A DNA stretch of 53,489 nt, taken from NCBI RefSeq assembly GCF_001896135.2, contig NZ_MPOH02000011.1:641656-695144 (forward strand), in the 5' to 3' direction. Below are positions 9,341 through 18,391 of the stretch, piece after piece. The number at the start of each line of letters is the position of its first letter. Position 1 is the first letter of the stretch. The stretch is from Streptomyces phaeoluteigriseus (GTDB lineage: Bacteria; Actinomycetota; Actinomycetes; Streptomycetales; Streptomycetaceae). The notes under the pieces were generated by a model. That model saw only the letters and a program-made list of their open reading frames with translations, did no database searches and was not told the DNA's origin. The translations under genes and the position numbers were made by a program.

Positions 9341-10705
9341 TCAGCCCCTGATCAGCGCCAGTACCTCGTCCACGATCTTCCTCATCGTCGCCTCGTCCCG
9401 GGCCTCCGCGTTGAGGCGGAGGAGCGGTTCGGTGTTGGAAGGGCGGACGTTGAACCACCAGTCGGGGGTGGTGACCGTGAGGCCGTCCAGTTCGTCGAGG
9501 GTGGTGTCGGGGCGGGGGCCGTAGGTGGACCTGATCGTGGCGATGCTGGCCGTCTGGTCGTCGACCGTGGAGTTGATCTCGCCGGAGCCGGCGTAGCGGT
9601 CGTACTGGGCGACGAGGGCGGAGAGGGGGGTGTCCTGGCCGCCGAGGGCCGCGAGGACGTGGAGGGCTGCCAGCATGCCGGTGTCGGCGTTCCAGAAGTC
9701 CTTGAAGTAGTAGTGGGCGGAGTGTTCGCCGCCGAAGATCGCGCCGGTGCGGGCCATTTCGGCCTTGATGAAGGAGTGGCCGACGCGGGTGCGGACGGGG
9801 CTGCCGCCGTTCTCCTTCACGACCTCGGGGACGGTCCACGAGGTGATCAGGTTGTGGATCACCGTGCCCTTGCCGCCGTGGCGGGCGAGTTCGCGGGCGG
9901 CGACGAGGGCGGTGATCGCGGACGGGGAGACCGGGTCGCCCTGCTCGTCGATCACGAAGCAGCGGTCGGCGTCGCCGTCGAAGGCGATGCCGAGGTCGGC
10001 GCCCTCCTCGCGGACCCGCTTCTGCAGGTCGACGAGGTTGGCGGGGTCGAGGGGGTTGGCCTCGTGGTTGGGGAAGGTGCCGTCCAGCTCGAAGTACATG
10101 GGGACGAGGGTCAGGGGCAGGCCCTCGAAGACGGTGGGGACGGTGTGTCCGCCCATGCCGTTGCCCGCGTCCACGACGACCTTCAGGGGGCGGATGGAGG
10201 TCACGTCGACAAGGGCGCGGAGGTAGGCCGCGTAGTCCTTCAACGTGTCCGCCCGTGTGATCGTTCCGGGCTGTGCGGCGGGCTCGGGGCCGGTCGACTC
10301 CGACCAGGTCTCCACCAGTGCGCGGATCTGGGTGAGGCCGGTGTCCTGGCCGACCGGGGCGGCACCCGCGCGGCACAGCTTGATGCCGTTGTACTGGGCG
10401 GGGTTGTGCGAGGCGGTGAACATCGCGCCCGGCAGGTCGAGCGCGCCCGAGGCGTAGTACAGCTGGTCCGTGGAGCACAGGCCGATCTCGGTGACGTGCA
10501 CGCCGCGGGCTACCGCGCCGCGGGCGAAGGCGCCGGACAGGCCGGGGGACGAGGGGCGCATGTCATGGCCGACGACGATCGCCTCGGCGTCGGTCACCTC
10601 GGCGAAGGCGGCTCCGAACAGCTCGGCCAGCGACTCGTCCCACTGATCCGGGACCACCCCGCGTACGTCGTAAGCCTTCACGATCTGAGACAGATCAGCA
10701 GCCAC
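9341..10705 (-). CDS. manB: Phosphomannomutase / phosphoglucomutase
   Basis: Alpha-D-phosphohexomutase that converts mannose-6-phosphate to mannose-1-phosphate for GDP-mannose synthesis. The GTG at 10705 is preferred over a TTG six bases upstream because AGGAAGG lies 8 bases before it; this gives 454 residues, the usual family length. Motifs in order are the catalytic phosphoserine loop [13 protein letters not shown], the metal loop DGDADRC, the sugar-binding [10 protein letters not shown] and the phosphate-binding [10 protein letters not shown]. It is the first gene of the manB-Trm112-SIS-manA run on the minus strand and ends in repeat copy A. Confidence 0.94.
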   Translation of the reverse strand: MAADLSQIVKAYDVRGVVPDQWDESLAELFGAAFAEVTDAEAIVVGHDMRPSSPGLSGAFARGAVARGVHVTEIGLCSTDQLYYASGALDLPGAMFTASHNPAQYNGIKLCRAGAAPVGQDTGLTQIRALVETWSESTGPEPAAQPGTITRADTLKDYAAYLRALVDVTSIRPLKVVVDAGNGMGGHTVPTVFEGLPLTLVPMYFELDGTFPNHEANPLDPANLVDLQKRVREEGADLGIAFDGDADRCFVIDEQGDPVSPSAITALVAARELARHGGKGTVIHNLITSWTVPEVVKENGGSPVRTRVGHSFIKAEMARTGAIFGGEHSAHYYFKDFWNADTGMLAALHVLAALGGQDTPLSALVAQYDRYAGSGEINSTVDDQTASIATIRSTYGPRPDTTLDELDGLTVTTPDWWFNVRPSNTEPLLRLNAEARDEATMRKIVDEVLALIRG

Positions 10706-10909
10706 GGCCAAACCTTCCTGAAAGTCCTGTCAGTCACCACAAACTACCCGGCGCGACCGACAGACCGCCGAGGGTCCGTCGAGTCCGGCCCCCAGACGTC
10801 GCGTGCCGAAACCTCAGGTCGGGGGCGCCAGGGGAAGCATGCGGTCCGGATCCGGCCGTCGCGGCGGACGTCCTGGTGGTGCGGCGGACGAACGGAGGGA
10901 CCGGGCGGG

Positions 10910-11332
10910 TCAGTTGTCGGGGGAGCGCAGGACCCGCAGGTGGCCGCGGCGGGCGACCTCCATCGGGTCCGCCCCGCGGCTCGGGCCACCGGCTCCGGCC
11001 GCCCGTCCCTGCGGGCGGGCCGCCTCGCGGACGGCGTTGGCGAGCGCTTCCAGGTCGTCGCCGCTGGGTCGGGCGGGGGCCGAACCGTCGAGGAGCCGGA
11101 CGACTTCCCAGCCGCGCGGGGCGGTGAGGCGCTCGGAGTGCTCGGCGCAGAGGTCGTAGCAGTGAGGTTCGGCGTAGGTGGCGAGCGGGCCGAGGACGGC
11201 GGTCGAGTCGGCGTAGACGTACGTCAGCGTCGCGACGGCGGGTCGGCCGCAGGCGGTTCGCGAACAGCGACGTACAGGGCTCACGACGTTGGACGGTACC
11301 GCACTCTTGAGCGGGCCGCGACGACTCTCCAC
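10910..11332 (-). CDS. DUF3499 family protein, probable zinc-binding
   Basis: A 140-residue actinobacterial protein of unknown function. The chosen GTG start (11332, VESRRGPLKSAVPSNVV) has GGAG seven bases upstream; an in-frame ATG at 11386 would add 18 residues. The conserved core is RRCSRTACGRPAVATLTYVYADSTAVLGPLA followed by CYDLCAEHSERL. Its two pairs of cysteines plus histidine suggest a small zinc site. The C-terminal part is Gly/Pro/Arg-rich and probably disordered. It is divergent from the metallopeptidase-fold gene, a pairing that I recall being conserved in actinobacteria. Confidence 0.85.
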   Translation of the reverse strand: MESRRGPLKSAVPSNVVSPVRRCSRTACGRPAVATLTYVYADSTAVLGPLATYAEPHCYDLCAEHSERLTAPRGWEVVRLLDGSAPARPSGDDLEALANAVREAARPQGRAAGAGGPSRGADPMEVARRGHLRVLRSPDN

Positions 11333-11638
11333 CAGGTCACTCCACCGTGTCGTGTTGTGAAACGCCCCACAGGCGACTCCAGTCATACCCCGCTGACCTG
11401 CGCGAACACCAGTCCTGAGGGTGAGGAAGGTGTCCGGGTCCGGTCATCGATACGTACAAACACCATCAATTGCCATGAGTTCGGCGGTCTCGGAGAGATA
11501 CGGAATCGAGCCGGACCTTGGCCGGAATGGTCATCCTTCGACACGTCGACGACATGGGGAGCGGAGCGGTCGGGCGGTGTCCGGGTCGCCGCGTGGAGCC
11601 GGGCGGCCGGTGGCGGCGGGGACTACGCTTCAGTAGTG

Positions 11639-12088
11639 ATGGACAGCCCCGTACCGCCCCGTGCCGCAGCCCCCGGCCCCCGTCGTCGTGATCGCCACGG
11701 ACGGGGCATGCGCGGGCCGATCGCGCCCCCTCAGGTACCGCTGGCCGCGAGCCGTGCCGAGGTGTTCGCGGATCTGGTGCAGGACTCCGTGGACCGGCTG
11801 GAGCGGCGGTGGCCGCAGCTCGCCGACATGGACTTCATGGTGCTGGAGGTGCCGCGGCTGGGCGGGGCCGGGGAGCCGTGGAACGACGAGGCGGTTCCGC
11901 TGGGCGGCACGATGGCCGCCCGGGACGGACACCGCGCGCGGGTCGTCGTCTACCGGCGGCCGGTGGAGATCCGCACCAAGGGGCGCGACGAGCGGGCCGC
12001 GCTGGTGCACGAGATCGTCGTGGAGCAGGTGGCGGAGCTGTTGGGGCTGACTCCGGAGACGGTGGATCCGCGCTACGGGGAGGACTGA
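11639..12088 (+). CDS. Metallopeptidase-family (zincin-like) protein with a degenerate HExxH motif
   Basis: A 149-residue protein of the PF06262-like family (metallopeptidase family protein). After a Pro/Arg-rich N-terminus, the core begins LAASRAEVFADLVQDSVDRL, continues with FMVLEVPRL and RARVVVYRRPVEIRTKGRDERAALVHEIVVEQVAELLG, and ends in DPRYGED. The expected zinc motif HExxH reads HEIVVE here, so the second histidine is glutamate and proteolytic activity is uncertain. The start is ambiguous: ATG 11639 has no clear ribosome site, and ATG 11708 (preceded by GACGGGGC) would give a shorter but complete core. Confidence 0.8.
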   Translation: MDSPVPPRAAAPGPRRRDRHGRGMRGPIAPPQVPLAASRAEVFADLVQDSVDRLERRWPQLADMDFMVLEVPRLGGAGEPWNDEAVPLGGTMAARDGHRARVVVYRRPVEIRTKGRDERAALVHEIVVEQVAELLGLTPETVDPRYGED

Positions 12089-12112
12089 GCGGCCCCGGCC
12101 CTCCCCCACCGT

Positions 12113-13705
12113 CTACTTCTGCAGCACCGTCAGGTCCTCGTCCGCCTCCGGGACCGCCACCGTGCCCCGGTCGTCCGGCAGTGTCTGGACCGTGAAGCCG
12201 GGGATGCCGCCGTTCGTCGCCGTCAGGGTCCGCGAGGCGTACACGGGGGTGCCGGCCGAGAGGTTCTCCACGGTCAGGGCGTAGGTGCCCTTCAGGCCCG
12301 CGGGGACCGGGAGTTGCACGTCCTGGGTGGTGCCCTGCCCGATCGTGTACGTCTTGGAGGCCTCGGTGCCTCCCCCGGTGCCCGCCGACGCGGTGACCTT
12401 GACCTTGGCGGTGCCCGTGGGCGCGGTCAGGGAGAGCGTGGTGTCCTTGGCGCCGTTGCCGACGACGGACGCGCGCGCGACGACCGGGCCGGTGGCGGGG
12501 ATGAACGCGGACTCCTGCTTGTCGCCCTTGCCCCGCACGACGCGTACGGCCGCGACGACCGGCGCCGATCCGTCGGCGGGCGTCAGGACCAGTGAGCCGG
12601 CCTCCCCGCGCGTGACGTCACCGAGGTCGACCGCGGTCGTCATGCCGCCCTTGACGTGCAGTGTCTCCTGGCCGGCGGGGGTGATCAGGCCGGTGGGCGA
12701 GGCGAGTTGGACCTTGAGGTCGGCGTCGGCGTCGCCGGGCGCGAAGACGACCAGGCGGACCGCGGTGGCGTCCTTGGGGATACCGGGGACGACCAGGGTG
12801 CCCGCCGGGTCGGTGGAGGCGGCCAGCCAGTCGCCGCCGAGCTTGTCGTCCAGGGCCTGTACGGCGGCGCCGACCCGGCCGCTGCGGACGTTCACGTGGA
12901 CGGTCAGGTCGTCCTGCTTCTCGCCGGTGAGGGTGGACAGCAGGATCGGCTCGCTGGAGTGCGCCGGGATCGTCAGGCCCTCGCCGACGGTGGTCGCGAC
13001 GGCACCGTCCTTGCCGTACAGCTCGATGTCGGCGACGGCCGCGGAGTCGTCGGGGTTGGTGAGATGGACGTAGTCGGTGCGGTCGGCCGCCGTGCTGACG
13101 CCCGGGAACCAGAACTCGGTGTCGGGGGCGGTGCACGTCACGCCGAGCAGGCCGCGGCCGTTGCCGGCGGTGACCTGGGTGGTCTGCTGGACCGTCCAGC
13201 CGGGGGCGAAGCCGCCCTCGGCGGTGCCCACGAGCGCGGGTCCGTCGGCGCCGGAGGTCTCGCCGGTGACGGGTGTACCGGGCGCCTTGGGGGTCAGGAC
13301 CGGCTTGGCCGCCGCGGTCTTCTTGTCGTCGGCCGCGTTGTCGTCGGCCGCGTTGTCGTCGGCCGCCTTGTCCGCGTCCGTCTCGTCCGTGGGCGTGCCG
13401 TCCTCGGTCGTCTTCCCGTCGTCCTCGGTGGCCGGGTCCGTCGACTCGCGCGGTGCGGACTGGAGTTGGGCCGAGCCGTCGCTCCCGGCGCCCTTGGTGA
13501 CGGGCGTGAACGACGTGTAGGTCGTCTCGGCGAGGTCGGAGGCGCTGGGCGCCGGGCAGAGCAGGCCGGTGCGCTCCACGGGCAGGACGGCTGCCGCCTC
13601 GGCGGTGTCCGCGGCGGGCGCGTCCGGTTCGTTGAGGGTGGCGAATCCGGTGACGGCGGCCAGTGCGACCGTGGCGGCGATCAGGGACAGGGTGGTGCGG
13701 TTCAC
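12113..13705 (-). CDS. Secreted or membrane-anchored DUF5719-like protein
   Basis: A 530-residue extracytoplasmic protein. Its GTG start overlaps the stop codon of the upstream glycosyltransferase (GTGA), so the two are translationally coupled. Residues about 6-23 form an N-terminal hydrophobic signal/anchor. A low-complexity acidic linker with DNAADDNAADD repeats (DNA repeat at about 13316-13370) leads into an all-beta region with Cys-containing FWFPGVSTAADRTDYVHLTNPDDSAA, typical of actinobacterial DUF5719 proteins, repeated as several beta-sandwich-like units. The coupling suggests it works outside the membrane with the GT2/multi-pass partner. Function unknown. Confidence 0.8.
   Translation of the reverse strand: MNRTTLSLIAATVALAAVTGFATLNEPDAPAADTAEAAAVLPVERTGLLCPAPSASDLAETTYTSFTPVTKGAGSDGSAQLQSAPRESTDPATEDDGKTTEDGTPTDETDADKAADDNAADDNAADDKKTAAAKPVLTPKAPGTPVTGETSGADGPALVGTAEGGFAPGWTVQQTTQVTAGNGRGLLGVTCTAPDTEFWFPGVSTAADRTDYVHLTNPDDSAAVADIELYGKDGAVATTVGEGLTIPAHSSEPILLSTLTGEKQDDLTVHVNVRSGRVGAAVQALDDKLGGDWLAASTDPAGTLVVPGIPKDATAVRLVVFAPGDADADLKVQLASPTGLITPAGQETLHVKGGMTTAVDLGDVTRGEAGSLVLTPADGSAPVVAAVRVVRGKGDKQESAFIPATGPVVARASVVGNGAKDTTLSLTAPTGTAKVKVTASAGTGGGTEASKTYTIGQGTTQDVQLPVPAGLKGTYALTVENLSAGTPVYASRTLTATNGGIPGFTVQTLPDDRGTVAVPEADEDLTVLQK
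13316..13370. repeat. Short tandem repeat of a 15-base unit inside the DUF5719-like gene
   Basis: GTCGTCGGCCGCGTT occurs twice in full and then with small changes, encoding the DNAAD pentapeptide repeats of the acidic linker. The unit is a multiple of three, so changes in copy number would not break the frame. Confidence 0.6.
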
Positions 13706-16700
13706 TGCTGGCTCCCGTCGGGGCGCTCGCTGCCGGTGCCGTGGGGGTGCTGCGCCGGGTCGCGGGCGGGGTCGTAGCCGTCCTGCTGGTACGCCGACGG
13801 GTCGTAGCCCTGCTGGTACGCCTGGTCGTAGGCGGCGGTGGCCTCGGGGCGGGCCTCGTAGGCGTACGGGTCGTACTGGCCGGCCTGGTAGGGGTCGTAC
13901 TGCTGGTCGTAGCCGCCCGCGGGGTACTGCTGCGGGGCGTCCTGGTACTGGTCTTGGCCGTAGGCGTCGTACTGGGCGGGCTGGTGGGCCGGCGCCTCCC
14001 AGTCGGCGTAGGACTGCTGGTGCGGTACGGCGGCCGGGGTCCGGGGCCGCGGCGGGGACGGGGCCTGCTCGTCCTGGCCGGGGTCCTCGGACTCGGCCTG
14101 GGCGCGCAGGCGGCGGGCGCGGCGGCCCTCGCCCTCGACGGCACGGTCGGGGACGGACTGCTCCTCGGGGAGGTCGTCGTCGACGTCGCGGCGGCGGCCG
14201 GGCAGGGCGAGGACGACCAGGACGAGGGCGAGGAGGCCCTGTGCCCACAGCCAGGCGGTGTGGCCGAACGGGGCCTCGTAGGTGACGTCCAGCCTGCCGC
14301 CGGAGGCGGGGAGCCGGAAGCCCTGGGCCCAGCCGTCGACGGTGGTCCGGGTGAGCGGGCTGCCGTCGAGGGTGGCGGTCCAGCCGTCGGCCGCGGAGTC
14401 GGCCAGGCGCAGGATCCGTCCGTCGGCGCCCTCGGGGATCGTGGTGTGGATGTCGACGGGGCCGGCGGCGACCGCGGTGGGGGTGCCCTTGCCGGTGGCG
14501 GTGACGATCGCCGCGCGGGAGACCTCCTGGTCGACCCGCCACAGGGCGCTGCCGTCCTGCTGGCTGAGCCGGGACAGGCCGGGTGTGGCGTCCAGGACGC
14601 GGGTGACCTCGCGGGGCGCGCCCTTGTGGACGAGGACGTAGCGCACGGCGAACTTGCCGAGCTGGTCGGCCTGGTCGGCGCCGGAGCCGGCGACGAGGTT
14701 GGCGACGACCTTGTCGAGCGTGCCGTTGCGGCCGTCGGCCGCGGCGAGTTCGGCGTCGCCCATGCGGGCGCCGGAGCCGCGGACCAGCATGTAGCCGACG
14801 TGGGCGGCGGAGTCGCTGTCCAGGACGAGGGTGCGGGCCTGGTCGCGGGTGTTGCTCTCCTCGGCGACGAACGCGGGCACCTGCACGGGGTCGCGGCGCT
14901 CCAGGGGGCCGTCGGCGCCGCCGAGCATCCAGCCCGCGGCGACGAGGAGGGGGCCGGCGGCCGAGGCGAAGGCGATGAGGGCGGCGACCGGCTGGCGCCA
15001 GCCGAAGCTCTGCTCGGCGACACGCGTGCGTGCGCCGTCGGCGCCCATGAGGGCGGCGGCGAGGAGGGCGATGCCGTAGACGAGGGTGGCGGGGCCGGCC
15101 CAGGTGGAGCTGTTGGAGAGGACCGCGAGGACGAGGCCGACCAGGGCGACCGCCCAGGCCGTCCAGATGCCCCGCTGGCGCTCCGTGCGCAGCAGGGCGG
15201 CGAGTGCGGCCAGGACGACGCCGATGAGCATCAGTCCGCTGACCGTGCCGGGGCCGCCGGGGCTGATGCCGAGGAGGTCGGTCGCGGAGGCCGCCGAGGG
15301 GCCGTACTCCAGGCCGGCCTCGGTGAAGAAGCCGAGCGGGAGCAGCGAGAGCGACCAGGGGGCGAGGACCAGCAGGGGGGTGCCGAGCTGGACCAGGAAG
15401 CGCAGGCCGTAGGCGGGGAGGTCGGTGCGGCGCACGGCGAGGACGGCGAGGCCGAGGATCAGCGCCAGGGGCCACACGATCGGGGTGAAGGCCGTGGTGA
15501 TCGTCAGCAGCAGGGCGTACGCCCAGGTGGCGCGCCAGCTGCCGCGCGTGCCGGAGGAGTTGGCGAGGCCGCTCGCGGCGATGCCCGCGCGGGCGATGAG
15601 GGGCAGCAGGATGGCCAGGACCGCGGTGCCGATACGGCCGCCCGCGAGGGCGCCGGTGGCGGCGGGCAGGAAGGCGTAGACGACGGCGCCCCACGCGCGC
15701 AGGAGGCTGGATCCGATGAGCGGGCGGGAGGCGAAGTAGGCGGCGAGGCCCGCCAGTGGCACCGAGCAGACCAGCAGCACGGTGACGGCGAGGCCGGTCG
15801 AGCCGAACAGCAGGGAGGCGAACAGGGCGACGATGGCGAGGTACGGCGGGGCGGACGGGGTGCCGCCGGCGCCGACGGGGTGCCAGGCGTCCAGGTAGCG
15901 CGACCACAGGTCGGAGGCGTCGGCCGGGGCGGGCAGCAGGGCCCCTCCGGTGAGGGCGCCGCCGCCCAGGAGGTTGCGGCAGGCGACCAGGGAGACGAGC
16001 AGCAGCACCAGGAAGAGCACCGGGCCCGGTTTGCGGGCGATGCGCTTGAGCCGGGCGAACTGTTCGATCTCGAGGAAGTCGGCGTCGTCGCCGCCGGGGC
16101 CGGACTCGACGGCGCCGCCGTGCCGGCCGGCTCCGGTCGTGGTCTCGGTGTCGGTGGCTCCGAAGAGGTCTCCCGCGACGTGCTCGACGGTGGCCCGCAC
16201 GGTCGCGCCGGGCGGCGGGAACAGCGGGCGCAGTTCGTCCTTGTCCATCTGGGAGCCGCCGCGGCGGCGTCGCCCGGCGATGATGCGCTCGGGCCGCAGC
16301 AGGGTGCCCAGCAGGCCGCGGATCTCGTCGAGGGCCTGTCCGGGGACCTTGCCGACGAGGTTGGCGACGGTCCGCAGGAGGGTGCCGACGACCAGGCGGA
16401 ACAGGATCCAGGGCAGCAGGGCCGTACGGCTGTTGACGAGGAGGGTGTAGACGGCGCCGGCCTTGTCGACCTTGTGGGGCGAGGCCGTGGTGCGGCCCGC
16501 GCAGTCGACGGCGCGCCGCTCGCGGGAGGCTGCCTCGGCGTGCCGGACGACGGCGTCGGGGGCGACGAGGACGCGGTGGCCCGCGGCGTGCGCCCGCCAG
16601 CACAGGTCGATGTCGTCGCGCATGAGGGGCAGGCGGCGGTCGAAGCCGCCGAGTTCCTCGAAGACGTCGCGGCGGACGAGCATGCCGGCGGTGGACACGG

Positions 16701-17364
16701 CCAGTACGGAGCGCACCTGGTCGTGCTGGCCCTGGTCCTGTTCCCGGCGGTCCAGGCCGGTCCAGCGGCGGCCGGAGTGGGCGATGGTGACGCCGACCTC
16801 GAGGAGCTGGCGGCGGTCGTACCAGCCGCGGAGCTTGGGGCCGACGACGGCGACGTCGTCACGGCCCAGCTGGGCTTCGTTGTCCACGACGCGCAGCAGT
16901 TCGGCCAGGGCCTCGGGCTCGGGCGCGCAGTCGTCGTGCAGCAGCCAGAGCCACTGGACGGGTTCGCCGTGCGGGAGGTCGGGCAGGTCGTAGGCGTCGT
17001 CGCGCCAGGTGCGCGTGACGGGGTCCCAGCCGCTCGGGCGCTTCAGGTACGGCAGTTCGTCGGGGGTGAGGACCGGGGCGGTCCGGTTGGCCTCCTCGAC
17101 GGCCTGGCCGAAGCCGGTGCGCCGGGCGAGGTGCAGGACGCGGTCGGCGCCGAGGGCGTCGGTGACCAGCTGGGCCGAGTCGTCCGCGCTGCCGGTGTCG
17201 GCGGCCATGACGGACTGGACGGGACGCTCCTGGCCGAGCAGCCCGGCGAGCGCGTCGGGCAGCCAGCGGGCGCCGTCGTGGGAGACGAGGACCGCGGTCA
17301 CCACGTGACGCGGGAACTCAGGAGTGGCAGCGTCGCGTTGACCTGCCGTTTGGTGCACGGACAT
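13702..17364 (-). CDS. Giant glycosyltransferase family 2 / multi-pass membrane fusion protein
   Basis: A 1220-residue protein. An N-terminal GT2 domain (about 20-300) shows VTAVLVSHDGARWLPDALAGL, an ADTGSADDS turn, WLWLLHDDCAPEP (the DxD-like metal site) and MRDDIDLCWRAHAAGHRVL. After a linker come about a dozen membrane helices (roughly 455-840), then an extracellular beta-rich domain (about 850-1060), a last helix (about 1065-1085) and a charged tail. The final 100 residues are Tyr/Gln/Pro-rich repeats such as QYDPYQAGQYDPY. It probably transfers sugars to a polyprenyl or wall acceptor; the substrate is unknown. It is coupled to the DUF5719-like gene and lies next to whiB. Confidence 0.85.
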   Translation of the reverse strand: MSVHQTAGQRDAATPEFPRHVVTAVLVSHDGARWLPDALAGLLGQERPVQSVMAADTGSADDSAQLVTDALGADRVLHLARRTGFGQAVEEANRTAPVLTPDELPYLKRPSGWDPVTRTWRDDAYDLPDLPHGEPVQWLWLLHDDCAPEPEALAELLRVVDNEAQLGRDDVAVVGPKLRGWYDRRQLLEVGVTIAHSGRRWTGLDRREQDQGQHDQVRSVLAVSTAGMLVRRDVFEELGGFDRRLPLMRDDIDLCWRAHAAGHRVLVAPDAVVRHAEAASRERRAVDCAGRTTASPHKVDKAGAVYTLLVNSRTALLPWILFRLVVGTLLRTVANLVGKVPGQALDEIRGLLGTLLRPERIIAGRRRRGGSQMDKDELRPLFPPPGATVRATVEHVAGDLFGATDTETTTGAGRHGGAVESGPGGDDADFLEIEQFARLKRIARKPGPVLFLVLLLVSLVACRNLLGGGALTGGALLPAPADASDLWSRYLDAWHPVGAGGTPSAPPYLAIVALFASLLFGSTGLAVTVLLVCSVPLAGLAAYFASRPLIGSSLLRAWGAVVYAFLPAATGALAGGRIGTAVLAILLPLIARAGIAASGLANSSGTRGSWRATWAYALLLTITTAFTPIVWPLALILGLAVLAVRRTDLPAYGLRFLVQLGTPLLVLAPWSLSLLPLGFFTEAGLEYGPSAASATDLLGISPGGPGTVSGLMLIGVVLAALAALLRTERQRGIWTAWAVALVGLVLAVLSNSSTWAGPATLVYGIALLAAALMGADGARTRVAEQSFGWRQPVAALIAFASAAGPLLVAAGWMLGGADGPLERRDPVQVPAFVAEESNTRDQARTLVLDSDSAAHVGYMLVRGSGARMGDAELAAADGRNGTLDKVVANLVAGSGADQADQLGKFAVRYVLVHKGAPREVTRVLDATPGLSRLSQQDGSALWRVDQEVSRAAIVTATGKGTPTAVAAGPVDIHTTIPEGADGRILRLADSAADGWTATLDGSPLTRTTVDGWAQGFRLPASGGRLDVTYEAPFGHTAWLWAQGLLALVLVVLALPGRRRDVDDDLPEEQSVPDRAVEGEGRRARRLRAQAESEDPGQDEQAPSPPRPRTPAAVPHQQSYADWEAPAHQPAQYDAYGQDQYQDAPQQYPAGGYDQQYDPYQAGQYDPYAYEARPEATAAYDQAYQQGYDPSAYQQDGYDPARDPAQHPHGTGSERPDGSQQ

Positions 17365-17532
17365 CGAGGTACGGGCCCCGGTTCGGTGGACTGCGGTGGA
17401 CGCCTGCGCCGCGTGGGGGCGGCGGGGTGTCTCGGACGAGCGCCCACACTATCGGCTGGGCACGACGGCGGCCCGCCGCCTGTGGACAACCCACCTGCGA
17501 CGGGCCGTTCGAAGCCTCGGGCGAGGCCGTCC

Positions 17533-17802
17533 TCACACGGCCGCCTTCTTGAGTCGGCGGCGCTCCCGCTCGGACAGGCCGCCCCAGATGCCGAATCTCT
17601 CGTCGTTGGCGAGTGCGTACTCGAGGCATTCGGAACGGACCTCACACGCGAGGCAGACCTTCTTTGCCTCGCGGGTGGAGCCGCCCTTCTCGGGGAAGAA
17701 GGACTCGGGGTCGGTCTGGGCGCACAGTGCGCGCTCCTGCCAGCCGAGTTCCTCGTCCGCGTCGTCGACGTCGACCAGCAGTTGCTGCACCAGCTCGGTC
17801 AT
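17533..17802 (-). CDS. whiB: WhiB developmental transcription factor, [4Fe-4S] Wbl protein
   Basis: This 89-residue protein is essentially WhiB, which with WhiA controls the switch from aerial growth to sporulation septation in Streptomyces. The four cluster cysteines are C27, C50, C53 and C59 (CxxCxxxxxC spacing in VCLACEVRSECLEYA). Then come the GIWGGL turn (71-76) and a basic C-terminal helix (RERRRLKKAAV) that contacts DNA. The ATG at 17802 is preceded by GAGGGG. The sequence differs from the S. coelicolor protein, as I recall it, by a two-residue length change in the acidic N-terminal stretch. It is a monocistronic gene with the promoter at 17877-17906. Confidence 0.97.
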   Translation of the reverse strand: MTELVQQLLVDVDDADEELGWQERALCAQTDPESFFPEKGGSTREAKKVCLACEVRSECLEYALANDERFGIWGGLSERERRRLKKAAV

Positions 17803-17876
17803 GTGCGCCCCTCGCTCTGTCTTTCGCGTCCCCGTGACGTGGCCGTTACCGATGTCGGCTGAACGACACGAGTGAA

Positions 17877-17906
17877 ATTACAAGTGTGCGGCTCCGGGCG
17901 AGTCAA
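17877..17906 (-). promoter_or_regulatory. Probable whiB promoter
   Basis: The minus strand carries TTGACT (17901-17906), an 18-base spacer and TGTAAT (17877-17882), a good vegetative match about 70 bases before the whiB ATG. GTGTCGTTCAG (GACAC on the plus strand) lies between it and the gene and resembles the short GACAC core reported for WhiA sites, but I would not assert binding. Confidence 0.55.
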
Positions 17907-18232
17907 GCCGAGATCTGCTATTGGGCCTCTTATTCACTCTGCGGAACCAAGGCCGTGCAGTAAGTGTTCAAATCGGCCTAAACCTTGACAAGCAGAAAAG
18001 GCCCCCGAGGACTTCCGCCCCGCACAGCGCCTGTACGGGGGAGGACGCCCCGGGAAGCGATCTCGTTCCGACACGCGACCGGAAGCGAACCGGATCACAT
18101 GTGGATCACGGGTTCGTGACGGGTCCGCGCGCCCGGCTTGTGCGCCATGTGTCCCGGTGGGGGCATGGACAAACCTTTCGCCTCACAGATGGACCTGATG
18201 AGGTGAACCGGTCTCGCATGACGGCTGCCGAG
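17907..18232. other. Divergent whiB / cysteine dioxygenase intergenic region
   Basis: No coding frame is credible here. The segment is unusually AT-rich around 17925-18000 and includes a TTGACA on the plus strand at about 17986 without a matching -10. GGATCACATGTGGATCACGG at about 18091-18110 carries a GATCAC direct repeat around the palindrome CACATGTG. These may be operator sites for whiB or the dioxygenase leader, but nothing specific can be assigned. Confidence 0.35.
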
Positions 18233-18261
18233 TTGACACCGAGGGTGTGAACCGCTGTCCT
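18233..18261 (+). promoter_or_regulatory. Promoter placing transcription start at the polycysteine leader ATG
   Basis: A perfect -35 TTGACA (18233-18238) is followed after 17 bases by TGTCCT (18256-18261), a weak -10. A start about 7-8 bases later would be at or next to the ATG at 18269. The leader ORF would then be translated from a leaderless mRNA. The coincidence of spacing supports the small ORF. Confidence 0.55.
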
Positions 18262-18268
18262 TGTGGGC

Positions 18269-18364
18269 ATGCTCGCGAACTTGGCACTCACCTCGACCCG
18301 CACCGCCGGGTCCCACGGTGCTGCCCGCGCTCGCTGTAGCTGTTGTTGCTGTTCCAGCTGTTGA
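18269..18364 (+). CDS. Polycysteine leader peptide, probable cysteine-responsive attenuator
   Basis: A 31-codon ORF upstream of the cysteine dioxygenase gene, ending in CSCCCCSSC before the TGA at 18362-18364. Six of the last nine residues are cysteine, and five of the six codons are TGT, the rarer Cys codon in this high-GC genome. Polycysteine uORFs that are leaderless and attenuate downstream cysteine-metabolism genes have been described in mycobacteria; the layout here matches. When charged tRNA-Cys is scarce, ribosomes would stall on the Cys run and change folding of the downstream RNA (hairpins at 18392-18408 and 18445-18463). It is too short for standard gene callers. An in-frame GTG lies two codons upstream. 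Confidence 0.8.
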   Translation: MLANLALTSTRTAGSHGAARARCSCCCCSSC

Positions 18365-18391
18365 GCCTTCCCTCTCGCTCCGGCTGCTCCT

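Noticed and set aside
12113..16603. 1496-codon minus-strand open frame
   Set aside because: Only its last 530 codons are the real DUF5719-like gene. The upstream part is an Arg/Pro-rich shadow of the glycosyltransferase in another frame.
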